Positions 9,848 through 19,013 of a stretch of DNA of 64,000 nucleotides are shown here, in pieces. Positions within the stretch are counted from its first letter, which is position 1; the number at the start of each line of letters is the position of its first letter. Position numbers and translations under genes: made by a program. Below the pieces are notes generated by a model, which saw nothing but the letters and a program-made list of their open reading frames with translations, was not told where the DNA came from and ran no database searches. Source of the DNA: Acidimicrobiaceae bacterium (GTDB taxonomy: Bacteria > Actinomycetota > Acidimicrobiia > Acidimicrobiales > RAAP-2); the NCBI GenBank assembly GCA_025463285.1, contig JAOBWI010000003.1:66720-130719 (forward strand), given 5' to 3'.

Positions 9848-10926
9848 TTATAGGTGGCGGAAGCGTCCGTCAGGGTCGCGGTGTCATCGACGTCGCTCTT
9901 GGGCGGAGCCATGGGCGCCAAGACGCCCGGACCGGCCGAACTGACGCCCCACCGCCCAAAGGCCGGATCCACGTGCACCGCGGCACGCACCAGCAGGTCG
10001 TCTTTCAAGGCGCTGGCCGACGAGGCGTTCAGGCTCTTCAGGTCGGCTAAGACGGCCGTCTCGGCCTGAGCGAAAGGATTCGTCGTGCGGCTAGTGACCG
10101 CGACAAAGACATCGGCGTCGCCCGTCGACAATTGGATCGTCGAGGGCTTCGAGTACGTGTTCAGCGCCAACGACACCACGTCGGAGCGAACAGCGGCGTA
10201 GGACTTGCTCGTCGGCGCGTAGCAACCGATCGCGCCGCCTTTGGTGGCGTTCGGTTCCTCGGAGTACTTCTTGGCGAGCTCCGCCACGCTCAGGCCCGAG
10301 GCCTGCGCCTCTTCGAAGGCCGTGGCGCTGGCCACGGGCACGACCGCCACGGCGAGGCACAAGGTGTCGTAGTCCGACGTGTGCGCCGCGTAGTAGGTCT
10401 TCATCGAACTGGTGGTGAGGGGAATCGAGTTCTTCACGCGACCCACCAAATAGAGCGAGGTGGCCTGCGCCTCAATCTCCGAGGTTCGCATCTCCGAGGG
10501 CATCTCGGCCAGGGCCGTAACGGACGTGCCGGGACAGGTCAGCGAGTGCGAGGTCGCTTGTTGGGTCATCTCACTCTCGAGGGAGACCTTGGCCGCCGCC
10601 AACTCGGCCGCGTCGGGGTGGTACTTCAGCTGTTGGGTGACGAACTGGTTGATGGCAAAACCTTCGACGCGAAGATTGGCCCAGGTCGCGGCGCCCCCGG
10701 CTTTCATCGAGTCGCCACCGGCACCCTTCGTGTAGCCGGTGGTGGGATCCAAAGCGTAGACGTAACACTGCAGGGTCACGTTGTGCTCGATGGCGTTGAG
10801 CTCGCTCAAGAGGCTATGCGAGGAGAGTGAGCTGCGGTTCACAATCAGCCCCGACGACAGTCCACTGAGGCCATACAACGTGGCCCCCGCCAGAGCGAGG
10901 ACGAACAGGGCAACGAGGCGACGCAC
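9844..10926 (-). CDS. Secreted SurA/PrsA-like parvulin domain protein
   Basis: 360 residues from a GTG start. An N-terminal hydrophobic segment (about residues 4-30) suggests export or membrane anchoring. A helical chaperone-like region is followed by a parvulin-like stretch at about residues 190-285: 'LCLAVAVVPVAS', 'LSVAELAKKYSEEPNATKGGAIGCY', 'SKPSTIQLSTGDADVFVAVTSRT'. The '..A..YS....s..GG.iG' pattern is typical of PpiC. Two Cys in the helical part ('LQCYVYA', 'LTCPG') may be oxidised. A role in folding exported proteins is inferred. It lies where mycobacteria carry envelope genes between mfd and eno. Confidence 0.7.
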   Translation of the reverse strand: MRRLVALFVLALAGATLYGLSGLSSGLIVNRSSLSSHSLLSELNAIEHNVTLQCYVYALDPTTGYTKGAGGDSMKAGGAATWANLRVEGFAINQFVTQQLKYHPDAAELAAAKVSLESEMTQQATSHSLTCPGTSVTALAEMPSEMRTSEIEAQATSLYLVGRVKNSIPLTTSSMKTYYAAHTSDYDTLCLAVAVVPVASATAFEEAQASGLSVAELAKKYSEEPNATKGGAIGCYAPTSKSYAAVRSDVVSLALNTYSKPSTIQLSTGDADVFVAVTSRTTNPFAQAETAVLADLKSLNASSASALKDDLLVRAAVHVDPAFGRWGVSSAGPGVLAPMAPPKSDVDDTATLTDASATYK

Positions 10927-10949
10927 CTCGTCATTCTACCGATCGAGAG

Positions 10950-13900
10950 TTAGGCGACTGCGGGCGCCGCGTGAAGCTCGTCTATCAACAACGTGATCGC
11001 GCGGGGCGTGGTCTCACTGGCCGCGAGCTCTACGCGGAACTCTTTGGTGGACTCGTTGTACGCACTTGAGCCGTAGGTCCTTCTCAGTCGGAGTTGCTGG
11101 CTGAGGGTTAACGTGAGCGGCCCCATTTTTAAGATCGGCTTGGAACGTACTCCCACGCGCGCGGGCAGTACGACCACCGACGTGACGGCGAACGCGAGAC
11201 AGGTAAGACGAAGCTGGGCCAGGTCGAGCAGACCCCTAGTCGGCTCGGGCAGCGCGCCATAACGGTCCACCCACTCCAGGGCCAGGTCGTCGAGGTCGAC
11301 CTGGCTGGTCACGCCCGCTAGACGGCGATAGGCCTCGAGTCGAGCGTCGTCGGCTTCGACGTAGTCCTTGGGCAGGTGCGCCTCACCGGGCACATCCAAG
11401 TTGACCGGTACGACCTCGGGCACGCGAAAACCCTTGGCGTCGGCGACGGCCTCGGCCACCAGTTGCACGTAGAGGTCGTAACCCACGGCGGCCACGGGAC
11501 CGGACTGGTCGTGACCGAGGAGATTCCCCGCTCCTCGAATCTCGAGATCCCGCATGGCGATCTTGAAACCGCTGCCCAACGCGGTGTTGTCGCCGATCGT
11601 GCGGAGGCGCTCGTAGGCGGTTTCCGAGAGCACCTGCTCAGCGGGGTGAAAGAGGTAGGCGTAGGCGCGCTGCCCGCTGCGGCCAACCCGGCCGCGAAGC
11701 TGGTGGAGTTGGCCCAGTCCGAGGCGCTCGGCTCGATCGACGATCAAGGTGTTGACGGACGGCAGGTCAATGCCCGACTCCACGATCGTGGTACAGACCA
11801 ACACGTCGTAGCGCCGCTCCCAGAAGTCGATCATGACCCGTTCCAGAGTGCCTTCGTCCATCTGACCGTGGGCCACGGCGACGCGCGCGTCGGGCACCAG
11901 CTGGCCGAGCCGCCGAGCAACCTGATCGATATCCGACACGCGATTGTGTACGAAGAAGACCTGTCCCTCGCGAAGCAGTTCACGTCGAACGGCTTCCACG
12001 ACGGCCGGTTCGTTGTACTCCCCCACGTGCGTAAGGATCGGTCGACGATCGGCCGGCGGCGTGGTGATCATCGAGAGATCACGAATACCGGTAAAGGCCA
12101 TCTCCAACGTGCGCGGAATCGGACTGGCGCTGAGTGTCAGTACATCGACGCCGACGGCTCGCGCCTTGATCGCCTCTTTATGTTGCACGCCAAAGCGCTG
12201 CTCCTCGTCCACCACCAGGAGTCCCAGCTTCTTGAACGACACCGTGTCGCTGAGCAATCGGTGCGTTCCAATCACCACGTCAACCGTGCCCTCACGCAGC
12301 CCGGTGAGCGTGGCGCGGGTCTCCGACTCGTCGACGAAGCGACTGAGCAGAGCGACCTTGACGGGGAAGCCGGCGAACCTCTCGGAGAACGTGGCGAAGT
12401 GTTGACTCGCGAGCAACGTGGTAGGCACCAGGATGGCGGCCTGGGTGTTGTCCTGCACGGCCTTGAACACGGCGCGAAGGGCTACTTCGGTCTTTCCGAA
12501 ACCCACGTCGGCGCAGACCAGTCGATCCATCGGACGCGGCGACTCCATGTCCTTCTTCACGTCCTGAATCGCTTGCGCCTGATCGGCGGTGAGCGTAAAG
12601 GGAAAGAGCTCCTCCATCTCACGCTGCCACGCGGTGTCCGGGCTGAAGGGGTGGCCCTCGGCGACGGTGCGCAGTCGATAGAGATCGACGAGTTCTTGGG
12701 CTACCAAGAAGGCGGCCGCGCGAGCTTTGGCCCTGGTCTTTTGCCACTCCGCGCCACCCATGCGCGAGAGCGCCGGGCCGTCACCTCCGCTGTAGGGCGT
12801 CAGGGCGTCAATCTGCTCGGTGGGCCAGTAACTCTTACCGTCCTTGAACTGCAGGATGAGGTAGTCGCGCGTCACCCCGTTGATGGCCCGCGTGGTCGTT
12901 CCGGAGAATCGCGCGACGCCGTGTTGGCGGTGCACCACGTAACTCCCCACGGCCAAGTCGTCGAAAAATCCATCCACCGTGCGCGAGCGCGTGCGCGCCA
13001 CGCGACGTTGACTCCGTCGCCCGGTGAGGTCGCTCTCGCTCCACACGACCACCTCGGGAAACTCGAGGGAAAAGCCCGCCGGCAGCGCGCTCTCCAGAAC
13101 GCTCAGTCGAGACTCGAGCACGTGCGCCGGGTCGGTCGTGACCTCGACTCCTTCCCCGCGAAGTTGGTCGGCCATGCGATCGATGGCCGCCGGCGTGGAG
13201 GTCAACACCACTCCTCGACGGTCTTTGCTCCAGCCGCGCACGTGAGCCGCTATCCGGGCGGCGTCACCCTGTACGACGGGGGGCGAAGAGAGGAAACCGG
13301 TGTCGGCCAGAGAGGAGGCACTCGACTCCAGGGCCAGACTCCCTCGTCCTTCGACGGACTGGTCGTAGGTGAGGTGCAGCAGAGGAACCGGCGTACTAGC
13401 GCGCCAGGTGGCCGCCACGACGTCGGTCAGCTCACGTTCCTCATCGAGCAGCTCGGACAGTCGCGCGCGCACGCGAGCGGGCTCCACGACAATGACCCGG
13501 GCGTCCGTCGTCTCGTCGAGCAGCGTGCGCGCGTCCTCAACGAAGAGGCCCATCCAGCCTTCCATCCCGTCAAAGAGTTGGCCCGTCGCTAATCGATCGA
13601 ACGTCGATGACGCCCACGGCTCGCTCCGAGAAAGGCCCTCCGCCATGGCGCGTGTCGTGGCACCCGGAAGCCACTCGCGCGCCGGAGCGACGACGGCGTC
13701 GTCGAGATCGTGCGTTGAGCGCTGGGTAGCGATATCAATAGCCGTGAGTCGCTCAATCTCGTCGCCAAAGAAGTCGAGACGAATCGGTTCGTCGTTGTGG
13801 GCGGGCCACACGTCGACGATGCCGCCACGAACGGCGAACTCCGCACGATGTTCCACTAGATGTTCGCGACGATAACCGAAGCCAGCGAGACCCTCTACGA

Positions 13901-14339
13901 GCTGGTCGCGTCCCATCTCGCTTCCCGGGCGCAGCACAAAGGGCTCGACGAGACCTTCCGGAGAGAGCACTTGGGCGATAGAACGAGCCGAGGCGACCAC
14001 CACGCGAGGCGCGGTGCCCTCATGAATCTGCCAGCGCAGCAGAGTGCGCATGGCCATGACTTGGCTGTCGGGGCTGACTCGTTCGAGCGGGTGCGTGTCC
14101 CAGCCCGGCCAGAGCGCCACGTTGCCCCGTCCGAGCCAGGCTTCGAGCGCGTCCACGACGTGCTCCGCCTCACTGGACGTGGCCGTCAGCGCCACGGTGA
14201 AAGGAACTTCGAGGGAAAGCGCCGCCAATGCCAGGGGGGTCGCGTAACTCGACGGTGTAAAGGAGCCGGACGTTACCGACGAACGCACGGCCGGAGCAAT
14301 GACTTCAAGGACGCGCTGCAGTCCGCTGCGTTCACTCAC
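10950..14339 (-). CDS. mfd: Transcription-repair coupling factor
   Basis: 1129 residues, full length. The N-terminal UvrB-like homology region is followed by the RNA-polymerase-interacting domain ('SYVVHRQHGVARFSGT'), then the translocase: 'CADVGFGKTEVALRA' (Walker A), 'VVDEEQRFGVQHKE' (DEEQ box), 'LTLSASPIPRTLEMAF', 'TTIVESGIDLPSVNTLIVDRA' and 'QLRGRVGRS' (motif VI). Mfd removes stalled RNA polymerase and recruits UvrA. The GTG start overlaps the pth stop by 4 bp. A 738-residue ORF on the opposite strand is a GC-driven shadow. Confidence 0.98.
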   Translation of the reverse strand: MSERSGLQRVLEVIAPAVRSSVTSGSFTPSSYATPLALAALSLEVPFTVALTATSSEAEHVVDALEAWLGRGNVALWPGWDTHPLERVSPDSQVMAMRTLLRWQIHEGTAPRVVVASARSIAQVLSPEGLVEPFVLRPGSEMGRDQLVEGLAGFGYRREHLVEHRAEFAVRGGIVDVWPAHNDEPIRLDFFGDEIERLTAIDIATQRSTHDLDDAVVAPAREWLPGATTRAMAEGLSRSEPWASSTFDRLATGQLFDGMEGWMGLFVEDARTLLDETTDARVIVVEPARVRARLSELLDEERELTDVVAATWRASTPVPLLHLTYDQSVEGRGSLALESSASSLADTGFLSSPPVVQGDAARIAAHVRGWSKDRRGVVLTSTPAAIDRMADQLRGEGVEVTTDPAHVLESRLSVLESALPAGFSLEFPEVVVWSESDLTGRRSQRRVARTRSRTVDGFFDDLAVGSYVVHRQHGVARFSGTTTRAINGVTRDYLILQFKDGKSYWPTEQIDALTPYSGGDGPALSRMGGAEWQKTRAKARAAAFLVAQELVDLYRLRTVAEGHPFSPDTAWQREMEELFPFTLTADQAQAIQDVKKDMESPRPMDRLVCADVGFGKTEVALRAVFKAVQDNTQAAILVPTTLLASQHFATFSERFAGFPVKVALLSRFVDESETRATLTGLREGTVDVVIGTHRLLSDTVSFKKLGLLVVDEEQRFGVQHKEAIKARAVGVDVLTLSASPIPRTLEMAFTGIRDLSMITTPPADRRPILTHVGEYNEPAVVEAVRRELLREGQVFFVHNRVSDIDQVARRLGQLVPDARVAVAHGQMDEGTLERVMIDFWERRYDVLVCTTIVESGIDLPSVNTLIVDRAERLGLGQLHQLRGRVGRSGQRAYAYLFHPAEQVLSETAYERLRTIGDNTALGSGFKIAMRDLEIRGAGNLLGHDQSGPVAAVGYDLYVQLVAEAVADAKGFRVPEVVPVNLDVPGEAHLPKDYVEADDARLEAYRRLAGVTSQVDLDDLALEWVDRYGALPEPTRGLLDLAQLRLTCLAFAVTSVVVLPARVGVRSKPILKMGPLTLTLSQQLRLRRTYGSSAYNESTKEFRVELAASETTPRAITLLIDELHAAPAVA

Positions 14340-14953
14340 GATCCGTTGACGCGCTGTTGCGCGTCGTCGAAGCCGCGTTCCACGAGCGTCTCGATGGCGT
14401 CGGCGGCACGTGCGACCTCGGCCTCTCTGACCTCACGTTGCTTACCCGTGGAGCGACGAAGCACGTAGTCAGCTCCCTGCTCTTTGGAGGGAGGCTTGCC
14501 GATGCCGATTCGTAGTCGGGCGAACTCTTGGGTGCCGAGCGTGGAGGCGATCGAGCGCAGCCCGTTGTGTCCGGCGAGGCCTCCGCCGAGACGAAGTTGC
14601 AGACGTCCCGGCTCCAGATCGAGTTCGTCGTGCACGACAACCAACTCCGAGAGGTCGTCGATAGAGGTACGTCTCAGCAGGGGTGCGATCGCCGCGCCCG
14701 ACTCGTTCATGAAGGTGGTGGGAATGGCGAAGGTCACTGCACCGCGCGGCGTGCTCAAAGTCACGCTCTCGGCACGTTGTCGGCGTTCGTGACTGAACTT
14801 TGCGCCACGACGCGCCACCACGAGGCGAACAGCGTCTCCGCCGACGTTGTGACGCGATCCTTCGTACTCGGTGCCGGGGTTGGCGAGGCCGACCACGAGC
14901 AGCGCGCTCTTTTGGCCTCGTCGATCGTTCTCGCGAGCGCGCCGAAGCGCCAC
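14336..14953 (-). CDS. pth: Peptidyl-tRNA hydrolase
   Basis: 205 residues. Pth motifs are clear: 'LLVVGLANPGTEYEGSRHNVGG' with the catalytic His, 'TFMNESGAAIAPL' with the substrate-binding Asn, 'VVHDELDLEPG' with the Asp partner, and 'GGGLAGHNGLRSI'. It releases tRNA from aborted peptidyl-tRNA. The start used is a GTG six bases after the rplY stop; about 15 basic residues precede the conserved core, so a later start is possible but none is obvious. The stop overlaps the mfd start. Confidence 0.95.
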   Translation of the reverse strand: MALRRARENDRRGQKSALLVVGLANPGTEYEGSRHNVGGDAVRLVVARRGAKFSHERRQRAESVTLSTPRGAVTFAIPTTFMNESGAAIAPLLRRTSIDDLSELVVVHDELDLEPGRLQLRLGGGLAGHNGLRSIASTLGTQEFARLRIGIGKPPSKEQGADYVLRRSTGKQREVREAEVARAADAIETLVERGFDDAQQRVNGS

Positions 14954-14959
14954 GACGAA

Positions 14960-15559
14960 CTACTCCGTGGGAGCGTCGCCGGCCACGGCGACCGGCTTTG
15001 CGGCCCGTCCAGCGTGAGTCGCCACCACGGCTACCGCGGCGTCAGCGACCGCTTCGACGCCCTTGGGCAGAACGAGGTCACCGATACGAATAGAGGAACC
15101 AACGGTGAGTCCCGAGATGTCGACTTCGACAAAGTTGGGAATGTCGTCGGGGCGAGCCAACACGTCGATGTTGAACATCTGTTGGTCGACTTCCCAGTCT
15201 GCGTGACGAACTTCGACGGCGTCACCGATGATGTGCAACGGCACTTCCGCCACGACGGGACGGTTGGGGTCGACCACTTGAAAGTCAATGTGCGACACCG
15301 TGCCCCGCACGGGGTGGCGCTGAATCTCGCGGGCCAGAACGGTGTAGTTCTTGCCATCCGCGTCGAGGGTGATCAAGGAGTTCAACCCTTGCTCTCCCGA
15401 GACGGCGGTGCGAAAGTCCTTGGCGTTGACGGCCACCGGAAGGGGCGTAACGCCCTCGCCGTAGATGACGGCCGGAATGGCGCCGGTGTGACGAAGACGG
15501 CGGGCGTTCGAAGAGCCCTGTGGGCGCTTCGTCGACGCGTGCAACGTGATCTGTGACAT
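14960..15559 (-). CDS. rplY: 50S ribosomal protein L25/general stress protein Ctc
   Basis: ATG 15559 is chosen over the longer track ORF because AGAGGAG sits just upstream and 'SQITLHASTKRPQGSSNARRLRHTGAIPAVIYGEG' is the canonical L25 start; this gives 199 residues. 'VSHIDFQVV' and the C-terminal TL5/Ctc beta domain ('VPLHIIGDAVEVRHADWEVDQQ', 'DISGLTVGSSIRIGDL') are visible. It binds 5S rRNA. The end 'AKPVAVAGDAPTE' is a short acidic tail. It follows prs and precedes pth in the conserved order. Confidence 0.95.
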   Translation of the reverse strand: MSQITLHASTKRPQGSSNARRLRHTGAIPAVIYGEGVTPLPVAVNAKDFRTAVSGEQGLNSLITLDADGKNYTVLAREIQRHPVRGTVSHIDFQVVDPNRPVVAEVPLHIIGDAVEVRHADWEVDQQMFNIDVLARPDDIPNFVEVDISGLTVGSSIRIGDLVLPKGVEAVADAAVAVVATHAGRAAKPVAVAGDAPTE

Positions 15560-15798
15560 GAGTACTCCTCTAGAGAAATGCCGCCGGCCCGGGGGCAACG
15601 CACGGGAGAGCCAGTCTATCCGAAACGCCTTGGCGCCCTTCTCCACAATCTGAGCCACACTGTCACCCGAGATACGACCGCCCCAAACGGGTTCGTGCAA
15701 CAGATCCGGTACCCACCGATCCGAGAGTGTGAAGTACTCGTCTTTAGAGATCCCTTTCGCCGTCACGAAGGTTACGAGGCAGTCGTAATCAACACTCG
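15560..15798. other. 239-bp gap between prs and rplY, no confident feature
   Basis: On the minus strand this stretch stays open in the rplY frame for about 69 codons upstream of its ATG, but there is no good ribosome-binding site for an earlier start and the L25 family begins at the chosen ATG. I see no tRNA and no strong terminator hairpin. It probably holds the rplY promoter and leader. Confidence 0.5.
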
Positions 15799-16773
15799 TC
15801 AGAGTAAGTTTTCGCCCCCGAAGATGTCGGAGACGGACGTGTCGTCAAAGATCGCCGAAATGGCGTTGGCCAGAATTGGGGCAATCGAGAGAATCTCTAA
15901 CTTCTCGAAGCGCTTCTCCGGACCCAGCGGCAGGGTGTCAGTGACGATCACCCGGCTGATGGGCGCGTTAAAGAGTCGCTCCACCGCGGGTGGTGAGAAC
16001 ACAGCGTGTGTGGCCATCACCCAGATCTCGGCCGCACCGTGCTCCTTCAAGAGGTCACAGGCCGCGACGATGGTGCCCGCGGTATCGATCATGTCGTCGA
16101 TCAAAACGCAGTGGCGCCCGTCCACCTCACCCACGATGTGACGGGCCTCGGCCACGTTCACCCGGTCGCGAGGACGCGTCTTGTGCACCAGGGCGAGCTC
16201 GCAGCCCAGATGTTGGGCGTAACGTTCCGCGACCTTGACGCGCCCGGCGTCGGGAGCCACCACCACCAGATCTCGCGGATCGGCGTTGGCCTTCAGGTAC
16301 TCCTCGAGGACGGGAGCCGCGACCAGGTGGTCCACCGGGATGTCGAAGAAGCCTTGGATCTGGCCCGAGTGAAAGTCGACCGAAAGAACGCGCGTGGCGC
16401 CGGCGGTTTGGAGCATGTCGGCGAGCAGTTTCGCGGTGATGGGCTCGCGTCCGGCGGTCTTGCGGTCCTGGCGCGCGTATCCGTAGTTCGGGATGACCGC
16501 CGTGATGCTCTTCGCCGACGCGCGCTTCGCGGCGTCGATCATGATCAGCTGTTCCATCACTGAGTCGTTCACCGGAGAGGCGTGCGTTTGCATAATAAAC
16601 ACGTGTGCCCCGCGGATCGACTCGTCGATGCGACAGTGGATCTCCCCGTCGGCGAACTCGCGAAGATTCGCTTCGGTCAACTCAACGCCGAGTTTGTCGG
16701 CCACCAGGGCGGCGAGCGCGGGGTGGCATCGACCCGTGACAATCACGAGGCGACGCTTAGCGAGGGACTCCAC
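15799..16773 (-). CDS. prs: Ribose-phosphate pyrophosphokinase
   Basis: 324 residues. Makes PRPP from ribose 5-phosphate and ATP for nucleotide, His and Trp synthesis. Signatures: 'ELTEANLREFADGEIHCRI', 'VIPNYGYARQDRKTAGREPITAKLLAD' (ATP-binding flexible region), 'VSVDFHSGQIQGFFDIPVDHL', 'VVVAPDAGRVKVAERYA', and 'HCVLIDDMIDTAGTIV', the PRPP-binding loop. Full length. It sits 28 bases downstream of glmU and is followed by rplY. Confidence 0.97.
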   Translation of the reverse strand: MESLAKRRLVIVTGRCHPALAALVADKLGVELTEANLREFADGEIHCRIDESIRGAHVFIMQTHASPVNDSVMEQLIMIDAAKRASAKSITAVIPNYGYARQDRKTAGREPITAKLLADMLQTAGATRVLSVDFHSGQIQGFFDIPVDHLVAAPVLEEYLKANADPRDLVVVAPDAGRVKVAERYAQHLGCELALVHKTRPRDRVNVAEARHIVGEVDGRHCVLIDDMIDTAGTIVAACDLLKEHGAAEIWVMATHAVFSPPAVERLFNAPISRVIVTDTLPLGPEKRFEKLEILSIAPILANAISAIFDDTSVSDIFGGENLL

Positions 16774-16801
16774 CGCGCCAGCGTACAGGTGAACGAGCGA
16801 C

Positions 16802-17893
16802 CTAGTGAGAACGTTGCGACAGGGGCGTGACGATTTCGCTCATCGCCACATCGGCTCCCGGACTCAGTACCACGAAGGACGAGACGCGCGCCTCGGCGCC
16901 AATTCGTACGCGTGTCGCTTCGACGCTTCCGACGTAGGCGTTCTCTCCCACCTCAACGTCGCGCAGTATCGCGTTCGGTCCCACCCGCGCCCCCCGGGCG
17001 ATCCGACAGTGACCGCGTAGTATCGTGCCCGGCAGTAACGAGACGTCGGCCGCCAATTCGACGTCGGCGTCGACGTAGGTGACGGCGGGATTCCACATGG
17101 TGACGCCCCGCGACAACCACTGTTCGTTGATGCGAGTGCGCAGTACCTGTTCCACGCGCGAGAGCTGAAGTCGGTCGTTCACGCCGGCCGCTTCGGAGGC
17201 GTCGTCCAGCATCAGCGACCCGGTGACGTGTCCCATGTCGTGGAGCACGCCGACCAGATCGGTGAGGTAGTACTCGTGTTGGGCGTTTTGGCGATCGACG
17301 CGTCGAAGCGCCGGGCCGAGCAAGCTTTGGCGAACCACCATGATCGAAGTGTTGATCTCCTTGATTCGCCGTTCGGCCGCGCTGGCGTCGCGCTCTTCGA
17401 CGATGCGCTCCAGCGTGCCGTCCTTGGCGTGGATCAAACGGCCATATCCCGTTGGTTCGTCGACGCGCGCGCCGAGCACGCTCAGGGCCGCGTTCGTTTC
17501 GCGGTGAACCGCCAAGAGTCGCGCCACGCTGGAACGGCGAAGGAGTGGCGTGTCTCCGGGCAGGATGACGACATCACCGTCGGTGTCGCCAATGGCCTCG
17601 TCCAGTACGGGTAAGGCGACGGCGACGGCGTGACCGGTGCCTAACTGTTCGTTCTGCTCGACGAAGGTTAGGCGCCTCGCCGCGTAGGTGCTTTCGGCGA
17701 TCTCTTTTTCGACCCAGTTGGCGTCGTGGCCCACGACGACGACCGTGGCGCGGACGTTCTCTTGCGCCGCGGCGTCGAGCACGTAGAGAACCATGGCCCG
17801 TCCACAGAGTTGATGCAGCGGCTTGGGTCGAGACGAGCGCATCCGCGTTCCTTCGCCCGCGGCGAGAACGACGACACAGGTGGGACGACTCAC
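16802..17893 (-). CDS. glmU: UDP-N-acetylglucosamine pyrophosphorylase, GlmU-like but lacking the acetyltransferase end
   Basis: 363 residues from a GTG start, against roughly 450-480 for bifunctional GlmU. The uridylyltransferase half is intact: 'LAAGEGTRMRSSRPKPLHQLCG', 'EQLGTGHAVAVAL', 'ILPGDTPLL', 'GYGRLI', 'EINTSIMVV' and 'NAQHEYYLTDLV'. The beta-helix starts ('MWNPAVTYVDADVEL') but the protein stops at 'VSSFVVLSPGADVAMSEIV', where GlmU has 'RPG' followed by the acetyl-transfer residues. The acetyl-CoA-binding and catalytic His region is absent, so only UDP-GlcNAc formation from GlcNAc-1-P is expected. Neighbourhood (prs, rplY, pth) is standard for glmU. Confidence 0.88.
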   Translation of the reverse strand: MSRPTCVVVLAAGEGTRMRSSRPKPLHQLCGRAMVLYVLDAAAQENVRATVVVVGHDANWVEKEIAESTYAARRLTFVEQNEQLGTGHAVAVALPVLDEAIGDTDGDVVILPGDTPLLRRSSVARLLAVHRETNAALSVLGARVDEPTGYGRLIHAKDGTLERIVEERDASAAERRIKEINTSIMVVRQSLLGPALRRVDRQNAQHEYYLTDLVGVLHDMGHVTGSLMLDDASEAAGVNDRLQLSRVEQVLRTRINEQWLSRGVTMWNPAVTYVDADVELAADVSLLPGTILRGHCRIARGARVGPNAILRDVEVGENAYVGSVEATRVRIGAEARVSSFVVLSPGADVAMSEIVTPLSQRSH

Positions 17894-17934
17894 CCCCTCA
17901 TCTCTAGCAGGACCCCTGACCTACCATTCGTAAC

Positions 17935-18822
17935 GTGAGTGACATTTCCTACGACGAGTTCTCTCTCTTCCACGAGAACCTCGAGGAGTGGGACCTGGAG
18001 GTCTCCATTCCCTCGGTGCAGCGCTTCTTCGTCGCGGTCGACGGGCTTCGTCAACTCAGTGGCCTGCGCTGGGGCGAGGGCGAACCCCAGCTCGTCCTGG
18101 TCCACGGTGGCGCGCAAAACGCCCACACTTTCGACACGGTTGCTCTGGCCTTGCAGCGGCCGCTCTTAGCGCTCGACCTAGCGGGTCACGGCCACTCCGA
18201 TCCCTCCCCCTTTGCTCACTCGGCCTTCGAGCATCACGCCCGCGACCTCGAGGTGGCGCTCTCTGAGTTAACCAATCGCGCCCTCCCCCTCGTGGGCATG
18301 TCCTTAGGGGGCATGTGCTCCATCGTCGTGGCGGCCGAGCGGCCCGACCTGGTCACTTCGCTCGTGCTGATCGACATCACCCCGGGCGTGAACACCGACA
18401 AGTCGCACCACATCACCGACTTCGTCAACGGACCCAAAACCTTCGACAACTTCGACGCGCTCTTAGCGCGCACCATCGAGCACAACCCCACGCGGTCGGC
18501 CTCTTCTCTTCGTCGGGGCATCTTGCACAACGCCCTTCAGCTGCCCGACGGCAGTTGGGTGTGGCGTCATCAACAACACGCCGCCCCAGCGCTCACGGCC
18601 CCCGACCCCGGGAGTCTGTGGGATCAACTCGGTTCGCTCACGCTACCGGTCACCTTGATCCGGGGCATGGCCCCCGGATCGGTCGTCGATGACGCGGACG
18701 AGGCGGAGCTACTGCGTCGACTCCCCGACGCCACGATCTTTCACGTCGAAGACGCCGGGCACTCGATTCAAGGTGACCAGCCGGTCGAGCTCGCCCGACT
18801 CTTACACGAGATCGTGCCGTAA
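17935..18822 (+). CDS. Alpha/beta hydrolase
   Basis: 295 residues from GTG 17935. The alpha/beta-hydrolase fold is clear: oxyanion region 'LVLVHGGAQNAHTFD', 'LDLAGHGHSD', nucleophile elbow 'LVGMSLGGMCS', and the terminal His in 'VEDAGHSIQGDQP'; the acid is probably in 'GSVVDDADEAEL'. The first 40 residues are an acidic N-terminal extension. Substrate cannot be told from sequence. It is transcribed divergently from glmU with about 40 bases between starts, and its stop is followed directly by tRNA-Gln on the other strand. Confidence 0.85.
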   Translation: MSDISYDEFSLFHENLEEWDLEVSIPSVQRFFVAVDGLRQLSGLRWGEGEPQLVLVHGGAQNAHTFDTVALALQRPLLALDLAGHGHSDPSPFAHSAFEHHARDLEVALSELTNRALPLVGMSLGGMCSIVVAAERPDLVTSLVLIDITPGVNTDKSHHITDFVNGPKTFDNFDALLARTIEHNPTRSASSLRRGILHNALQLPDGSWVWRHQQHAAPALTAPDPGSLWDQLGSLTLPVTLIRGMAPGSVVDDADEAELLRRLPDATIFHVEDAGHSIQGDQPVELARLLHEIVP

Positions 18823-18829
18823 CCGCGTT

Positions 18830-18905
18830 TGGCTGGCGGGGGAGGGCTCGAACCTCCAACCTACGGATTCAAAGTCCGTCGTTCTGCCAATTGAACTACC
18901 CGCCA
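18830..18905 (-). tRNA. tRNA-Gln(UUG)
   Basis: The reverse complement folds as acceptor TGGCGGG/CCCGCCA, D-arm GTTC-AATTGGCA-GAAC, anticodon arm ACGGA-CTTTGAA-TCCGT with anticodon TTG, variable loop AGGTT, T-arm GGAGG-TTCGAGC-CCTCC, discriminator G, and an encoded CCA (18830-18832). All stems are fully paired. Confidence 0.97.
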
Positions 18906-19013
18906 CTGGCCGATACTGTGGCAATCTTCAGAGATTCTTAGAGTATGTCTGAGGATGCTTAATACCAACCAGCCACACTAGATGCTGTACGCCCACTCAA
19001 CGAAAGTCGCTCC

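Noticed and set aside
11376-13592. 738-residue plus-strand ORF
   Set aside because: It is antisense to mfd, whose motifs are complete; the ORF has no recognisable domain and reflects high GC codon use.
14528-15556. 342-residue plus-strand ORF
   Set aside because: Antisense to pth and rplY, both well supported.
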